Virus record (IMG/VR): IMGVR_UViG_3300009419_000017
Span: 1 to 64,000 of that record
Direction: 5' to 3' (one strand)
DNA from: a virus
DNA length: 64,000 bases
A program made the position numbers and the translations under genes. The notes under the pieces are model-generated. The model ran no database searches, was not told where the DNA came from, and saw only the letters and a list, made by a program, of their open reading frames with translations. Position 1 is the first letter of the stretch. Every line of letters starts with the position of its first letter. This document shows, piece by piece, positions 14,550-22,594 of this stretch.

Positions 14550-14738
14550 CTACCACAATACCTCTGAAGAGATAGTGGTGTAGTGTATTTTGCAAAACGG
14601 CAAGAACCGTTTTTCTATAGTTTCGTATACCTTGTATACAGCGCTATCACAATTAGATATACAGCAAAATCCACCCTCTCCCTTAAAGAAAAGGGCTAGG
14701 CTTGTGTCAATTGCGTTTGGATCTTTTAGTGGTAGCAT
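14550..14738 (-). CDS. small Cys/His protein, DUF7455-like
   Basis: 62 residues. Cysteines in FCCISNCDS (24-30) and FCKIHYTTI (48-56) reproduce the CxxxC...FCxxHY pattern of the 17888-18133 protein in this window, a zinc-binding family widespread in actinobacteria (DUF7455). It starts at the end of the upstream gene and lies just before the holin candidate. Function unknown. Confidence 0.55.
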   Translation of the reverse strand: MLPLKDPNAIDTSLALFFKGEGGFCCISNCDSAVYKVYETIEKRFLPFCKIHYTTISSEVLW

Positions 14739-14739
14739 T

Positions 14740-15126
14740 TTATTTTGCCTTGTCCGAATCTTCAGACGGCAAAAGATTAATTAGTTTTTGATAACAGCCA
14801 TCTATTTGCGAGTCATTAGCCTCAGACTCAATAAGAGTTTTTAACTCTTGAAGGGCAGATTGAAAATCCTCTATGTACTCATATGCGCTAGACCTAGATT
14901 CTGACAAAAACTTAACAAAATCATTCTCAATGCTCGGGCTGTTATTTGCAATAAAAGAAAGTCTCTTTATTTCGTCTGAAAGAATTTGCTTATCTATAAC
15001 TAGCTGGGCTACAGTAGCATAAAGCTTTGTAACCCTTGCCTTAAATACAACATAAATTAAAAGGGTGGCAAACAAAAAAGCCACTGCTACGGCAGATAGT
15101 ATTACTTCAATTAGATCAAAACTCAT
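14740..15126 (-). CDS. single-TM coiled-coil protein
   Basis: 128 residues: one N-terminal membrane helix (about 6-29), then a long charged helical domain. The topology (short N-in segment, one TM, periplasm-side coiled coil) is spanin-like, but actinobacterial hosts lack a classical outer membrane. Placed between the holin candidate and small cytoplasmic genes. Function unknown; a lysis accessory is possible. Confidence 0.55.
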   Translation of the reverse strand: MSFDLIEVILSAVAVAFLFATLLIYVVFKARVTKLYATVAQLVIDKQILSDEIKRLSFIANNSPSIENDFVKFLSESRSSAYEYIEDFQSALQELKTLIESEANDSQIDGCYQKLINLLPSEDSDKAK

Positions 15127-15368
15127 TGAGTCTCCACCCCACCCTCTCTAACTAGCAGCACGATAGCCCCGTTGTCCTCTAGGGCCTTTTTAACTCTTAT
15201 CATATATTCTACAGCACGGCGCTTGTCTTCGTCAACCAATTTCATAAAGACATCTTCTTTTGCTTTTACCGTAATAAAGTTATCGTTGTCTATAACCTGC
15301 ACCCCAAAACCCTTGGGAGCAAAATGATCTAATGACCTAAAGGCCCTTTGCATTGCATCTGTATACAT
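15123..15368 (-). CDS. hypothetical protein
   Basis: 81 residues, mixed alpha/beta, no recognised motif. Overlaps both neighbours by 1-4 nt, in the same leftward operon as the WhiB-like gene. Confidence 0.6.
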   Translation of the reverse strand: MYTDAMQRAFRSLDHFAPKGFGVQVIDNDNFITVKAKEDVFMKLVDEDKRRAVEYMIRVKKALEDNGAIVLLVREGGVETQ

Positions 15369-15652
15369 TAGTTATCCATCGTTAAGTATTTCCAGGTTTC
15401 TGCCCATTCTGGCTTACTCCTGTGCTTGTTAAATTCTCTAGAAATTTTACCGCCTTCTAGATAAACTCCACCCCAGACTCCCCATTCTTTTTGGGAGATG
15501 CCCACTGCAAAACACTGTGTTGCAACTGGACATTTAGAGCATAGCTTATCTATGGCAGGCCTAAGAGTTAGATCTTCTTCGTATTTATCAAAAAATAAAT
15601 TTGGATCATAGTCCTGGCATGAAGCTTCATTTTTCCATTCATTGGGTTGCAT
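15368..15652 (-). CDS. WhiB-like [4Fe-4S] transcription factor
   Basis: 94 residues with the four WhiB cysteines C12, C38, C41 and C47 (C...CxxCxxxxxC) and the G-W segment GVWGGVYLEGG (58-68) that contacts sigma-factor region 4. WhiB proteins are essentially restricted to actinobacteria and their phages and bind the primary sigma factor to redirect promoters. The basic C-terminal tail could touch DNA. This is the best single host marker in the window. Start ATG 15652 with GGGGTGA upstream. Confidence 0.9.
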   Translation of the reverse strand: MQPNEWKNEASCQDYDPNLFFDKYEEDLTLRPAIDKLCSKCPVATQCFAVGISQKEWGVWGGVYLEGGKISREFNKHRSKPEWAETWKYLTMDN

Positions 15653-15656
15653 TTAG

Positions 15657-15872
15657 TCACCCCATGAACTTGTTTGGTATCTCCCAGCCATTGGTGGACA
15701 GAGCAAATATCTTTTGAGTGTGCCACCTACCCTTGACATAGGCACCGTCTGGCTTTGACCAGGCAGCAGGGTTTGGTATAAGATGTACTACATCCCATCC
15801 ATTCCAAGAAAGAGATTTGTTCGATTCAACAATCTTTTCCATTTGTTCAAGTGATTTGATAACCATCATCAC
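15657..15872 (-). CDS. hypothetical protein
   Basis: 71 residues, Trp-rich (five Trp), with WNGWDVVHLIPNPAAWSK and KGRWHTQKIF segments. I do not know a named family. AAGGAG SD 4 nt upstream of ATG 15872; three ATG codons occur in tandem. First gene of the segment leading to WhiB. Confidence 0.6.
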   Translation of the reverse strand: MMMVIKSLEQMEKIVESNKSLSWNGWDVVHLIPNPAAWSKPDGAYVKGRWHTQKIFALSTNGWEIPNKFMG

Positions 15873-15901
15873 TCCTTATGCTAAACATTATTTTATTTAT
15901 T

Positions 15902-16258
15902 TTATTTTACTTCTTGATATCTATGAATTTGAACATCGACATCTTTTGATTCTAAGAAACCTACAAGTTCTGAATATGGCTCCTTCTTATTACAAAAAAA
16001 GGAAAACATTTCTAACTTATAAAAGTTGCTTTTAAACCAAGACTCTGGCACATTAACAAGTTTTACTTTAATTCCACGAGATTTAAAATTTGAAACATTT
16101 ATAAATTCAAGTGCCATTTCTTTTACTCTTCTTGGACCAGCGCTAAAGATTGTTAGCTCTTCGTCTGTATCCTTTAACTTACGCAAAACTAATGCCATCC
16201 CAGAAAGGAAAATAGCGTAGTCATCAAAGGTCTTTGAGCCTTGGATCCCTGCCATCAT
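15902..16258 (-). CDS. hypothetical alpha/beta protein
   Basis: About 118 residues from the ATG at 16258, which has GGAAGG upstream; the longer ORF start at 16288 would overlap the preceding gene by 65 nt. The segment LTIFSAGPRRVKEMALEFINVSN looks like a Rossmann strand-loop-helix (SLOG-like), but the evidence is weak. Function unknown. Confidence 0.55.
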   Translation of the reverse strand: MMAGIQGSKTFDDYAIFLSGMALVLRKLKDTDEELTIFSAGPRRVKEMALEFINVSNFKSRGIKVKLVNVPESWFKSNFYKLEMFSFFCNKKEPYSELVGFLESKDVDVQIHRYQEVK

Positions 16259-16661
16259 TTTTCTTGCCTTCCGTAAGCTTTTGAACAATAAAAAACATCT
16301 TGTCTAATTCTACCTTATTCATACCCATTGTGTCAACCTTTTTTTTAGAAAAATCATCAATTTTTCCATCAACGACATCGGCCTGGTAGAAGCAATTATC
16401 TTTAATCCAGTATGCTAGGCTATCAACGAAGACAAACCGAAGCTCATCTTTAGCCATTAAGTTTCTAGATTGGGTCTTGGCTGGTTGTGGGAAGTTGACC
16501 ATCCTATTAATTTCAGCACCAACCAGATCGTAGACATGGCTTTGTCTATAGACTAGCTTGCGAATAGATAGGTATTTTCTTTTAAAGTCTAACTCTAATA
16601 GGATTCCCCTTGACAAAACAATTAAAAAAATTGTAAAAATAGATCCAGCTAAAAATTCCAT
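16224..16661 (-). CDS. N-terminally anchored hypothetical protein
   Basis: 145 residues with one hydrophobic helix at 3-22 followed by a basic stretch (FKRKYLSIRK), so it is probably an N-out/C-in membrane-attached protein. No catalytic motif. It overlaps the next gene's start region and follows the 16666-17001 gene by 4 nt. Confidence 0.6.
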   Translation of the reverse strand: MEFLAGSIFTIFLIVLSRGILLELDFKRKYLSIRKLVYRQSHVYDLVGAEINRMVNFPQPAKTQSRNLMAKDELRFVFVDSLAYWIKDNCFYQADVVDGKIDDFSKKKVDTMGMNKVELDKMFFIVQKLTEGKKNDGRDPRLKDL

Positions 16662-16665
16662 AGCT

Positions 16666-17001
16666 TTACCACAGCCTGCTTAGAGCGTCAATAATGTTCA
16701 TCATTGCATTCCTATGCTCTTCTGGTAATGCAAAAACTGCGTCTGGATCTAGGGCCTTATCTTTTAAGCTTACCACTGGGTTGTCGGAGTCAATGTCCAT
16801 CTCCAAAAACCCTCGCTCCCATAGATAGACTATTGATTTATAAAATTCTTCATCAAGCTGTCTTCTTAGATCGGGGATTATAGTCTTGGCCTCTTCTGTA
16901 AAAGAGTATAAGAAGTCACCAGACGTTTTGTCGATTCCAGCAACCTCTATATATCCATTTAGAATCAAATATTCTATGGACTCTTCTGAATTATTTTCCA
17001 T
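16666..17001 (-). CDS. hypothetical acidic protein
   Basis: 111 residues, acidic, helical; a winged-helix-like outline (YLILNGYIEVAGIDKTSGDFLYSFTEEA) is suggestive but not convincing. Overlaps the end of the thermonuclease gene by 11 nt. Confidence 0.6.
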   Translation of the reverse strand: MENNSEESIEYLILNGYIEVAGIDKTSGDFLYSFTEEAKTIIPDLRRQLDEEFYKSIVYLWERGFLEMDIDSDNPVVSLKDKALDPDAVFALPEEHRNAMMNIIDALSRLW

Positions 17002-17392
17002 TTCTTTTAGCTAGCAATGCATCGAAATCTTTTACTTTTGTATCTCCAAGATAACCCCAGGCGTAGCCATTTTCAATCATCTCGTGGTTGACAGAATTGC
17101 CTTCACCATCTAAGTAGATCCATCCAAGGATACGGCCATACTTCTCAGAACTATCAAGCTTCTCAGTTTTAATGACTACATTCTTGGCTGCCTTGATCCT
17201 GGCCTCAAGATACTTCTTTGACTCAAGGCCAAGCGCCTTTTCTTTCTTGTCTGCAGTGCGAGACTCTGGGGTATCAATACCAGCCAGACGCACTCTAGAT
17301 GCAAACATAATGTCAAAGCCCAAGTCTATAATAACATCAATGGTGTCCCCATCGACTACCTTGGTTACTTCTTTTACGTAATACTCATACAT
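16991..17392 (-). CDS. thermonuclease (SNase-like)
   Basis: 133-residue staphylococcal-nuclease fold: VTKVVDGDTIDV opening strand, VRLAGIDTPES catalytic loop (Arg and Asp ligands), a second catalytic segment SSEKYGRILGWIY and the closing ENGYAWGYLG. A Ca2+-dependent endo/exonuclease on DNA or RNA. No signal peptide, so it acts in the cytoplasm, plausibly in host nucleic-acid breakdown. Part of the leftward small-gene operon. Confidence 0.9.
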   Translation of the reverse strand: MYEYYVKEVTKVVDGDTIDVIIDLGFDIMFASRVRLAGIDTPESRTADKKEKALGLESKKYLEARIKAAKNVVIKTEKLDSSEKYGRILGWIYLDGEGNSVNHEMIENGYAWGYLGDTKVKDFDALLAKRNGK

Positions 17393-17891
17393 GGTTGATC
17401 TCCTTAATTTTAGCCAAAATAACTCCTACCCAATACTCTGCGGAATTGTTTTCATCATTTCCAAAATTAGTTATGTGGATGTCATACTCGCTGGAGTCTG
17501 GCTCTTCCCAATAGCTTAGTTCTTGAAATTCTATATTATCGTGGTTATCTACTAGCTGAACCTTACGTTCAATGTACCCAGGAATCTTGTCAAAGTCTTC
17601 GTGAGGTATGCTGTCTACATAGATTGCTAAGTCTGGCATTACCCTGCCCTCTTCAACCTTATACTGTTCTCGGGCCTCTGCAGTGGCAAAATATCCGCTA
17701 GTGATAATGTCTCCGTGGTAGTTTCTATCAAATAGCTTTGATACTACCCTGAGCCATCTGGCTTGCTGGGGCTGAGTATGTCCCATAGGAAGATCTGTAC
17801 TGTCTAGGTACCAGGCATCTAATTCTTTTGCAAGACGCTTGCCAATTATATTTCTAGCATTTGCATCCATGCCAAACATTTGAATAATCAA
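17385..17891 (-). CDS. P-loop kinase-like protein, degenerate Walker A
   Basis: 168 residues. The N-terminus (MIIQMFGMDANARNIIGKRLAKEL) aligns by position with adenylylsulfate/nucleotide kinases, whose P-loop would read GxxGxGKS/T; here the glycines and GKS are lost. The later PDLAIYVDSIP strand fits the NMP-kinase family. It is either a non-catalytic relative or an enzyme with a rewritten phosphate loop. TTG start overlaps the TGA of the upstream gene. Confidence 0.55.
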   Translation of the reverse strand: MIIQMFGMDANARNIIGKRLAKELDAWYLDSTDLPMGHTQPQQARWLRVVSKLFDRNYHGDIITSGYFATAEAREQYKVEEGRVMPDLAIYVDSIPHEDFDKIPGYIERKVQLVDNHDNIEFQELSYWEEPDSSEYDIHITNFGNDENNSAEYWVGVILAKIKEINHV

Positions 17892-18133
17892 TTTTCACCA
17901 ACCAAACGATTTTCTATTAATCTTTCACGCTCATCAGCAATTTTATATGCAAATTTCATCATCTTGTCATACCCGACGGCGTTGTCCATTATATTGTTAT
18001 AATGATGAGCGCAGAAAGTTAGATCTCCAGTGACACCAGTTACCATTACGTAGGCCTGAGCGCCGCAATTTTCAGAGTCGCAGCGATCTGTTACAGTTAA
18101 AATCCAGCTTTTGTTTTCTTCTTTAACTAACAC
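17888..18133 (-). CDS. DUF7455-type zinc protein
   Basis: 81 residues. DRCDSENCGAQAYVMV (about 17-32) and LTFCAHHYN (39-47) are the signature of the actinobacterial DUF7455 family (DRCDxCGAxAxV...FCxHH). Presumed zinc site. GTG start with AAGGAC upstream. A second hint of an actinobacterial host. Confidence 0.75.
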   Translation of the reverse strand: MLVKEENKSWILTVTDRCDSENCGAQAYVMVTGVTGDLTFCAHHYNNIMDNAVGYDKMMKFAYKIADERERLIENRLVGEN

Positions 18134-18145
18134 AGCTATATGTCC

Positions 18146-18328
18146 TTATTTTTTATTATCGGTTGAGTAGAAGCCGCCACCATTAAAGGCAACCCCTATA
18201 GAAGAGTATATCCTATTTAAAGGAATATTGCAAGACCCGCATTGAGGAACAACCTCTTTATCTGAAATGCCTCTCACAATCGTTTCAGACAACCCGCAAG
18301 TTTTGCACTTATATTCGTATTTTGGCAC
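18146..18328 (-). CDS. FmdB-like zinc-ribbon protein
   Basis: 60 residues: MPKYEYKCKTCG, then PQCGSCN, the two CxxC knuckles of the FmdB/CxxC_CXXC_SSSS regulatory-protein family, with the expected spacing and a Gly-rich end. GTG start with AAGGGG 8 nt upstream. Possible regulator or RNA/DNA-binding adaptor; the function is not established. Confidence 0.75.
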   Translation of the reverse strand: MPKYEYKCKTCGLSETIVRGISDKEVVPQCGSCNIPLNRIYSSIGVAFNGGGFYSTDNKK

Positions 18329-18356
18329 AGAAAATTCCCCTTACGAAACAATTATA

Positions 18357-19001
18357 TCATTCATCGCCAGTAGAGTCAAGCATTTGTTTTGTATTGTGGT
18401 ACCAGTGTGGCATCGAATATCTAAAGCCAGATGCTATGGGATACACCTCATGTACATATAAAAAGTTAGATGGGAAGAAAATAATGCTTCCAGCTTCTGG
18501 TTTTAGCTTAACGCCAGAATTTATAAACTCAATCTCTCCGCCTTCATAATTATCATTTAGATACATTACTGATGAAAGGACTCTAGTAGAAACTCCCTGA
18601 TCTTGGTGGGCTGGCAGGTGTCCTCCAGGCCCGTACTTTAACAAATGAATGCTTGGCTCTCTAGACTTTACGTTATTTTCTGCGAATGGATAGATCTGCT
18701 TAGAGTAGTGAGAGAAAGCTTTTTCTAAAGACCCATAAAGAATATCTGCTATTACTCTCATTTCTGATGCATAGTAGTCGTTGTCAAATATTGCATGAGA
18801 CTCTGGGAAAAATTTTTGCATGTTGAAAGTCGTATTTCCATACTTCCAGGGGGACCACTCTTTAACAAAAGTATACTGATCCCCATGCTCATTTGCTAAA
18901 AATCTTTTGTCAAGATCTTCTATTAAACTAATAAGCTCGTTAGGCTTTTCAATAGCCTCTTTGTAGTATACTAAGCCTAAGTCTAAAATGTCATACTTCA
19001 T
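18357..19001 (-). CDS. 2OG-Fe(II) oxygenase, P4H-like
   Basis: 214 residues. Ligands H132-x-D134 (HQD), H184 (LYVHEV) and R194 (SGFR). Strands MYLNDNYEGGEIEF and KPEAGSIIFFPSN match the family. Its start overlaps the stop of the NodU-type carbamoyltransferase (ATG over TAG/TGA region), so hydroxylation and carbamoylation enzymes are co-translated. This suggests a two-step O-carbamoylation of one substrate, which is inference. Confidence 0.88.
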   Translation of the reverse strand: MKYDILDLGLVYYKEAIEKPNELISLIEDLDKRFLANEHGDQYTFVKEWSPWKYGNTTFNMQKFFPESHAIFDNDYYASEMRVIADILYGSLEKAFSHYSKQIYPFAENNVKSREPSIHLLKYGPGGHLPAHQDQGVSTRVLSSVMYLNDNYEGGEIEFINSGVKLKPEAGSIIFFPSNFLYVHEVYPIASGFRYSMPHWYHNTKQMLDSTGDE

Positions 19002-20419
19002 CTAACTATTTCCGTTCCGTAGGTTTGTTCCCAGTCAATTATATCATTCTCATCATTAAGCAACGGCTGGCCCTTTATATTAAGACTAGTATTCAAAAGC
19101 AAAGGCACCCCAGTTTTTTCATAAAACATCTTCAGCAGGTCATAGAGTCCTGGATGCTGAGACCTATTAACCGTCTGTACCCTGGAAGTGCCGTCCACAT
19201 GGACAACAGAAGGAATTAGTTCTGGCTTCAAGCATTTAGGAGTGTATTGCATATAAGGGCTTGTATAGTCCATGTCAAACCATTCTGAGGCATACTCCTC
19301 CATTATGACTGGAGCAAAGGGCCTAAATAGCTCACGTTGTTTTATTAAGTTAACTCTATCTTTTATGTTAGGATCTCTTGGATCTGCCAAGATACTCCTG
19401 TTCCCTAATGCCCTTGGCCCAAACTCTGCCCTGCCAGTAGCCACGGCAGCGACCCCATCTTTCATAATACGATCAAAAATCTTTTGAATGGGATATTCTC
19501 CACCAAGGTCATACCCCAGATACGGACCTTCCCACTTTATGTGCTTATTCAGAACCGCTAGAGCTGACCCTAAAGAGGATCCAGCATCTCCTGGGTTTGG
19601 CATAATCCAGATATCGTCAAAAATTTTCCAAAGAATAGTATTTGCAGATGCGTTTAGTGCACAGCCACCCATAAAGACAAGGTTATTATAATCTGGCAGA
19701 AGTCTTGACCTAACGTCGTGCATAAAGTCAGTTAGCCTTAGCTCATACACTAGCTGAACTGCAGCAGCTATGTCAAATTTTGCTTGCTCGTCAATCTCTT
19801 CTTCCCAGTCGTGGATTCCTTTGTGGTAATTGTACTTCTGCTGTTTAGTGTTTGGGAAATACTGTAAAACTTTTTTATAGTATCTGTTTGGATCTCCGTA
19901 TCCAGCCATGCCCATTAAAATATATTCGTGCTCATTTGGCTTTAATCCGATCAAGTCTGTGAAAGCAGTATAGAATAATCCAAAGCTAAGTGGGTACTTA
20001 ATCTCTTTAATTAGTTTTATATTTTCCCCATCACCCGCCCAGACGGTAGAGGTCGAAAACTCTCCGATTGCATCTAGAACTACTATCGCTGCTTTGTCAA
20101 ATGAACTTGTATAATAGCCAGCACAGGCATGTGAGTAGTGATGCTTAAATGCTTTGTCGTGTCTATGCCTTGGCTTCCATTCAGCCTTGCCACCTCGTAG
20201 CAGTAGCCTCAGCTGCTTTAGCCTTGGCTTTTCGTAATAAGCTATGGCATCTGGATCTCCAAACTTCAGACCATCATCCCAGAGAGCCTTGTTTGTATAC
20301 CAGTCATTTTTTTCTTTGCTATATCTTTCAGCATGACCCGCAAACAAAATTGTGTTGCTGTCAATAACGGCAAGGGCCGCATCGTGAGATGTTTCATTAA
20401 ATCCAAAAATTCTCAACAT
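18998..20419 (-). CDS. NodU/CmcH-type O-carbamoyltransferase
   Basis: 473 residues. N-terminal Kae1/HSP70-like domain begins FGFNETSHDAALAVI (7-21) and contains HHYSHACAGYY (about 92-103) with metal-binding His; MGGCALN and NPGDAGSSLGSAL follow. The C-terminal YrdC-like part carries GRAEFGPRALGNRSI and LLLNTSLNIKGQPL. It transfers a carbamoyl group from carbamoyl phosphate through carbamoyl-AMP to a hydroxyl. Relatives decorate Nod factors, antibiotics, glycans and, in some phages, hypermodified bases. Its stop and start overlap oxygenase genes on both sides, so one operon. Confidence 0.9.
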   Translation of the reverse strand: MLRIFGFNETSHDAALAVIDSNTILFAGHAERYSKEKNDWYTNKALWDDGLKFGDPDAIAYYEKPRLKQLRLLLRGGKAEWKPRHRHDKAFKHHYSHACAGYYTSSFDKAAIVVLDAIGEFSTSTVWAGDGENIKLIKEIKYPLSFGLFYTAFTDLIGLKPNEHEYILMGMAGYGDPNRYYKKVLQYFPNTKQQKYNYHKGIHDWEEEIDEQAKFDIAAAVQLVYELRLTDFMHDVRSRLLPDYNNLVFMGGCALNASANTILWKIFDDIWIMPNPGDAGSSLGSALAVLNKHIKWEGPYLGYDLGGEYPIQKIFDRIMKDGVAAVATGRAEFGPRALGNRSILADPRDPNIKDRVNLIKQRELFRPFAPVIMEEYASEWFDMDYTSPYMQYTPKCLKPELIPSVVHVDGTSRVQTVNRSQHPGLYDLLKMFYEKTGVPLLLNTSLNIKGQPLLNDENDIIDWEQTYGTEIVR

Positions 20420-21021
20420 TACTCCTTAGAGTATGGGTGCTGTTGTGCTGGCCAAATGCTTCTATCTACTTCTGGATGAAATTCTGGATCTAGATACTTA
20501 GGAATGCTTGTGTGCATATACAAGGCCGTGTGCCTTGCCCCAGATGTAACTGTTGTAATTCCATGGATATATTCTGATCCTGCGCTTGGGAAAAATACAG
20601 CAGAGTATTTCCTTGGCTTATATTCAAAATCTTGGTTTGGGAAATATATAAGACCGCCTTCATAATCACTAGGATCATTTAGATAAATTATCGTACTCCA
20701 CTCAATAAATGGCTCTGGATCTTGGGCATCCATATGCAGGTCTCCCTTTGTTCCTGGGTTCCACCATGAACCAAAAGCCTTAAACACATAAATTGGATTT
20801 ACAAATCCATTCTTTTCTTTATGAACATCATTTGATTTATGACCATACTTAATCAATATGTCCATAACACGCTTATTGTATGGAAATGCTGTGCCACCAT
20901 ATCGCTCAGAGTAGTATTCTGGATATGGGTTTCTTTCAGAAGGATTCTTTTGCTCATCAATTAGAGTCTGTGCGTCCTCTGGTGTAATAAAGTTGTCAAT
21001 GATAGTAATTCTGTGTGTCAT
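20419..21021 (-). CDS. 2OG-Fe(II) oxygenase, P4H-like
   Basis: 200 residues. Ligands H96-x-D98 (LHMD), H153 (YIHGI), R163 (SGAR). IIYLNDPSDYEGGLIYFP and KPRKYSAVFFPS are the conserved strands. Shares its last base with the carbamoyltransferase start. Good AAGGAG-like SD (AAGGAGAACC) before ATG 21021. It belongs to the operon 21843 to 18357 together with a glycosyltransferase, the carbamoyltransferase and a second oxygenase. Confidence 0.88.
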   Translation of the reverse strand: MTHRITIIDNFITPEDAQTLIDEQKNPSERNPYPEYYSERYGGTAFPYNKRVMDILIKYGHKSNDVHKEKNGFVNPIYVFKAFGSWWNPGTKGDLHMDAQDPEPFIEWSTIIYLNDPSDYEGGLIYFPNQDFEYKPRKYSAVFFPSAGSEYIHGITTVTSGARHTALYMHTSIPKYLDPEFHPEVDRSIWPAQQHPYSKE

Positions 21022-21033
21022 GGTTCTCCTTAT

Positions 21034-21843
21034 TTAGTATATCGACTTTACGTTAGAAATAAATTTCCTGGAATCTATGTCATTTATTTTAAGACTATTT
21101 GGGTTGTATAAAACATCGTCATTTGTATATGGCAAAGGCAGTATTGGACACTTATCTAGTCCCACATACCTCCAAAAACTATCAGATATTGTATCTATAA
21201 CTTTACCATACTTATGCTCTATAGAAAATGTTTTATACTTAGTCTCTAGGGTTCTTTGCTCAAGGTCTGATCCCAAAGAACTTGGGGCATTATAAACATG
21301 GTAGCCTTTCTCAAAGCAACTAAAAGATAGCAACTCATCTTCCCCAAGATACTTTACTTTTATAGGATAGGTAACTGGCTTTAAGGTCTTTGTTTTTGAA
21401 AAAATTAAATTCTTACTTATAATGCTGCTTTGAACAAAACTATCTGACTCTTCGGATTCCGCAATTATTGTAAACAGGTCCCTGTTTTTAAAGTGCTGCT
21501 TGCCTATGCCAGAAACAATAGTTTTATTATCTTTAATAAAATCTATTAAGATGTTGTCCCAACCATCTTTAACCATAATGTCATCTGATAATACTAAAAA
21601 GTATTCCGAAGAGCTCTCGTGAATTGTTTTCGACTTATACTCGCAAGGGCTATTTAGGTAATCCCAAAAAATATGGTTATATGATATTTGTGGGCTATCG
21701 AACATTTCTTTTCTGTCTAAAGGGTGTTGGTCATAAACGTGTATATAAATGTCATTACTGGTTGACGAAATAAGATTGTCAACAACTTCCTTTAGGAATT
21801 TATTTTTGTATGAATAGATAACGGCATCAATCGTTGTCGTCAT
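21034..21843 (-). CDS. GT60/GT2-like glycosyltransferase
   Basis: 269 residues. GT-A type: strand AVIYSYKNKFLKEVV, then CEYKSKTIHESSSEYFLVLSDD with D87-D88 and KDGWDN (93-97). This is the arrangement of GT60-like GlcNAc-transferases, where an aspartate/His site is followed by GWD. Overlaps the upstream 21827-22594 gene by 17 nt. Probable sugar transferase of the modification operon; acceptor unknown. Confidence 0.65.
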   Translation of the reverse strand: MTTTIDAVIYSYKNKFLKEVVDNLISSTSNDIYIHVYDQHPLDRKEMFDSPQISYNHIFWDYLNSPCEYKSKTIHESSSEYFLVLSDDIMVKDGWDNILIDFIKDNKTIVSGIGKQHFKNRDLFTIIAESEESDSFVQSSIISKNLIFSKTKTLKPVTYPIKVKYLGEDELLSFSCFEKGYHVYNAPSSLGSDLEQRTLETKYKTFSIEHKYGKVIDTISDSFWRYVGLDKCPILPLPYTNDDVLYNPNSLKINDIDSRKFISNVKSIY

Positions 21844-22594
21844 GGCTTACCTCTGGTGACTTTTTATTAAATATACCAAAATTCTTTTTTCTCCAGGCAA
21901 ATTTTTTATAATATCCATAAAGCATAGATCGCCTATTTTCAGCCATGAGCTCATGCTTATCTAGCTCTTCGTCTGTATCTATAACCTTTGACTCCCAGTC
22001 TTCTCTTTTGAATGGGATTATTTGAAATATTGGCGTGCCTTTGGGAATCACCCCTCTAAAATTTCTCTTTAGAAAAAATGCAGTAAAGACTGGAAGACCC
22101 CAAATGTCGGACTCCACAATTCCAGACAGGGTATAAAACGGAAGGTCGTGCCTATTCATCGGTTGTGTAACCAGTACAGAGTAGCCTGGTGGGGTTTCGT
22201 AATACCAATTCATCCTCCAGCCATAGTGAATTGGGTGGCAGTTATCTGGAACTGGAACCTCTATCGTTGGCCTAGTGTCTACAATCATGACGTCACCTTT
22301 CCAGGACAAAACTGGAACTCCGTTTTCATCCAAGTCTACATAAAGGTCATCCTCTAAAACATACTGGTATCCAGCTGTTAGCGCATCAAAGAAGGGCATA
22401 CACATTTTTGTAGCCACCTGTGCTCCATCGGTTCCTAGAGAGTTTTGGGGGCTTAGCGTCTTGTCGCTATTAGATTTTTCAAACTTTGCCAAGCTTCTAT
22501 ACCATTCTGGGACATGCCTTGTCGCTGGCTGTGGAGCAGTTAGCCTGTCTCCAGGCATTCTAAAAGATGGAATAAAATTAATTATGTTTGACAC
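21827..22594 (-). CDS. conserved phage protein (DUF6065-like), copy A
   Basis: 255 residues of a family I associate tentatively with DUF6065. The opening PQPATRHVPEWYRSL, then MCMPFFDALTAGYQ, YSVLVTQPMNRHD, GTPIFQIIPFKREDWES. The same blocks occur in the broken neighbour (22594-23316), so the two genes are tandem duplicates. No catalytic motif known to me; the His/Trp/Pro-rich strands suggest a cupin-like beta barrel. It sits directly upstream of the glycosyltransferase and oxygenase genes. Confidence 0.65.
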   Translation of the reverse strand: MSNIINFIPSFRMPGDRLTAPQPATRHVPEWYRSLAKFEKSNSDKTLSPQNSLGTDGAQVATKMCMPFFDALTAGYQYVLEDDLYVDLDENGVPVLSWKGDVMIVDTRPTIEVPVPDNCHPIHYGWRMNWYYETPPGYSVLVTQPMNRHDLPFYTLSGIVESDIWGLPVFTAFFLKRNFRGVIPKGTPIFQIIPFKREDWESKVIDTDEELDKHELMAENRRSMLYGYYKKFAWRKKNFGIFNKKSPEVSHDDND

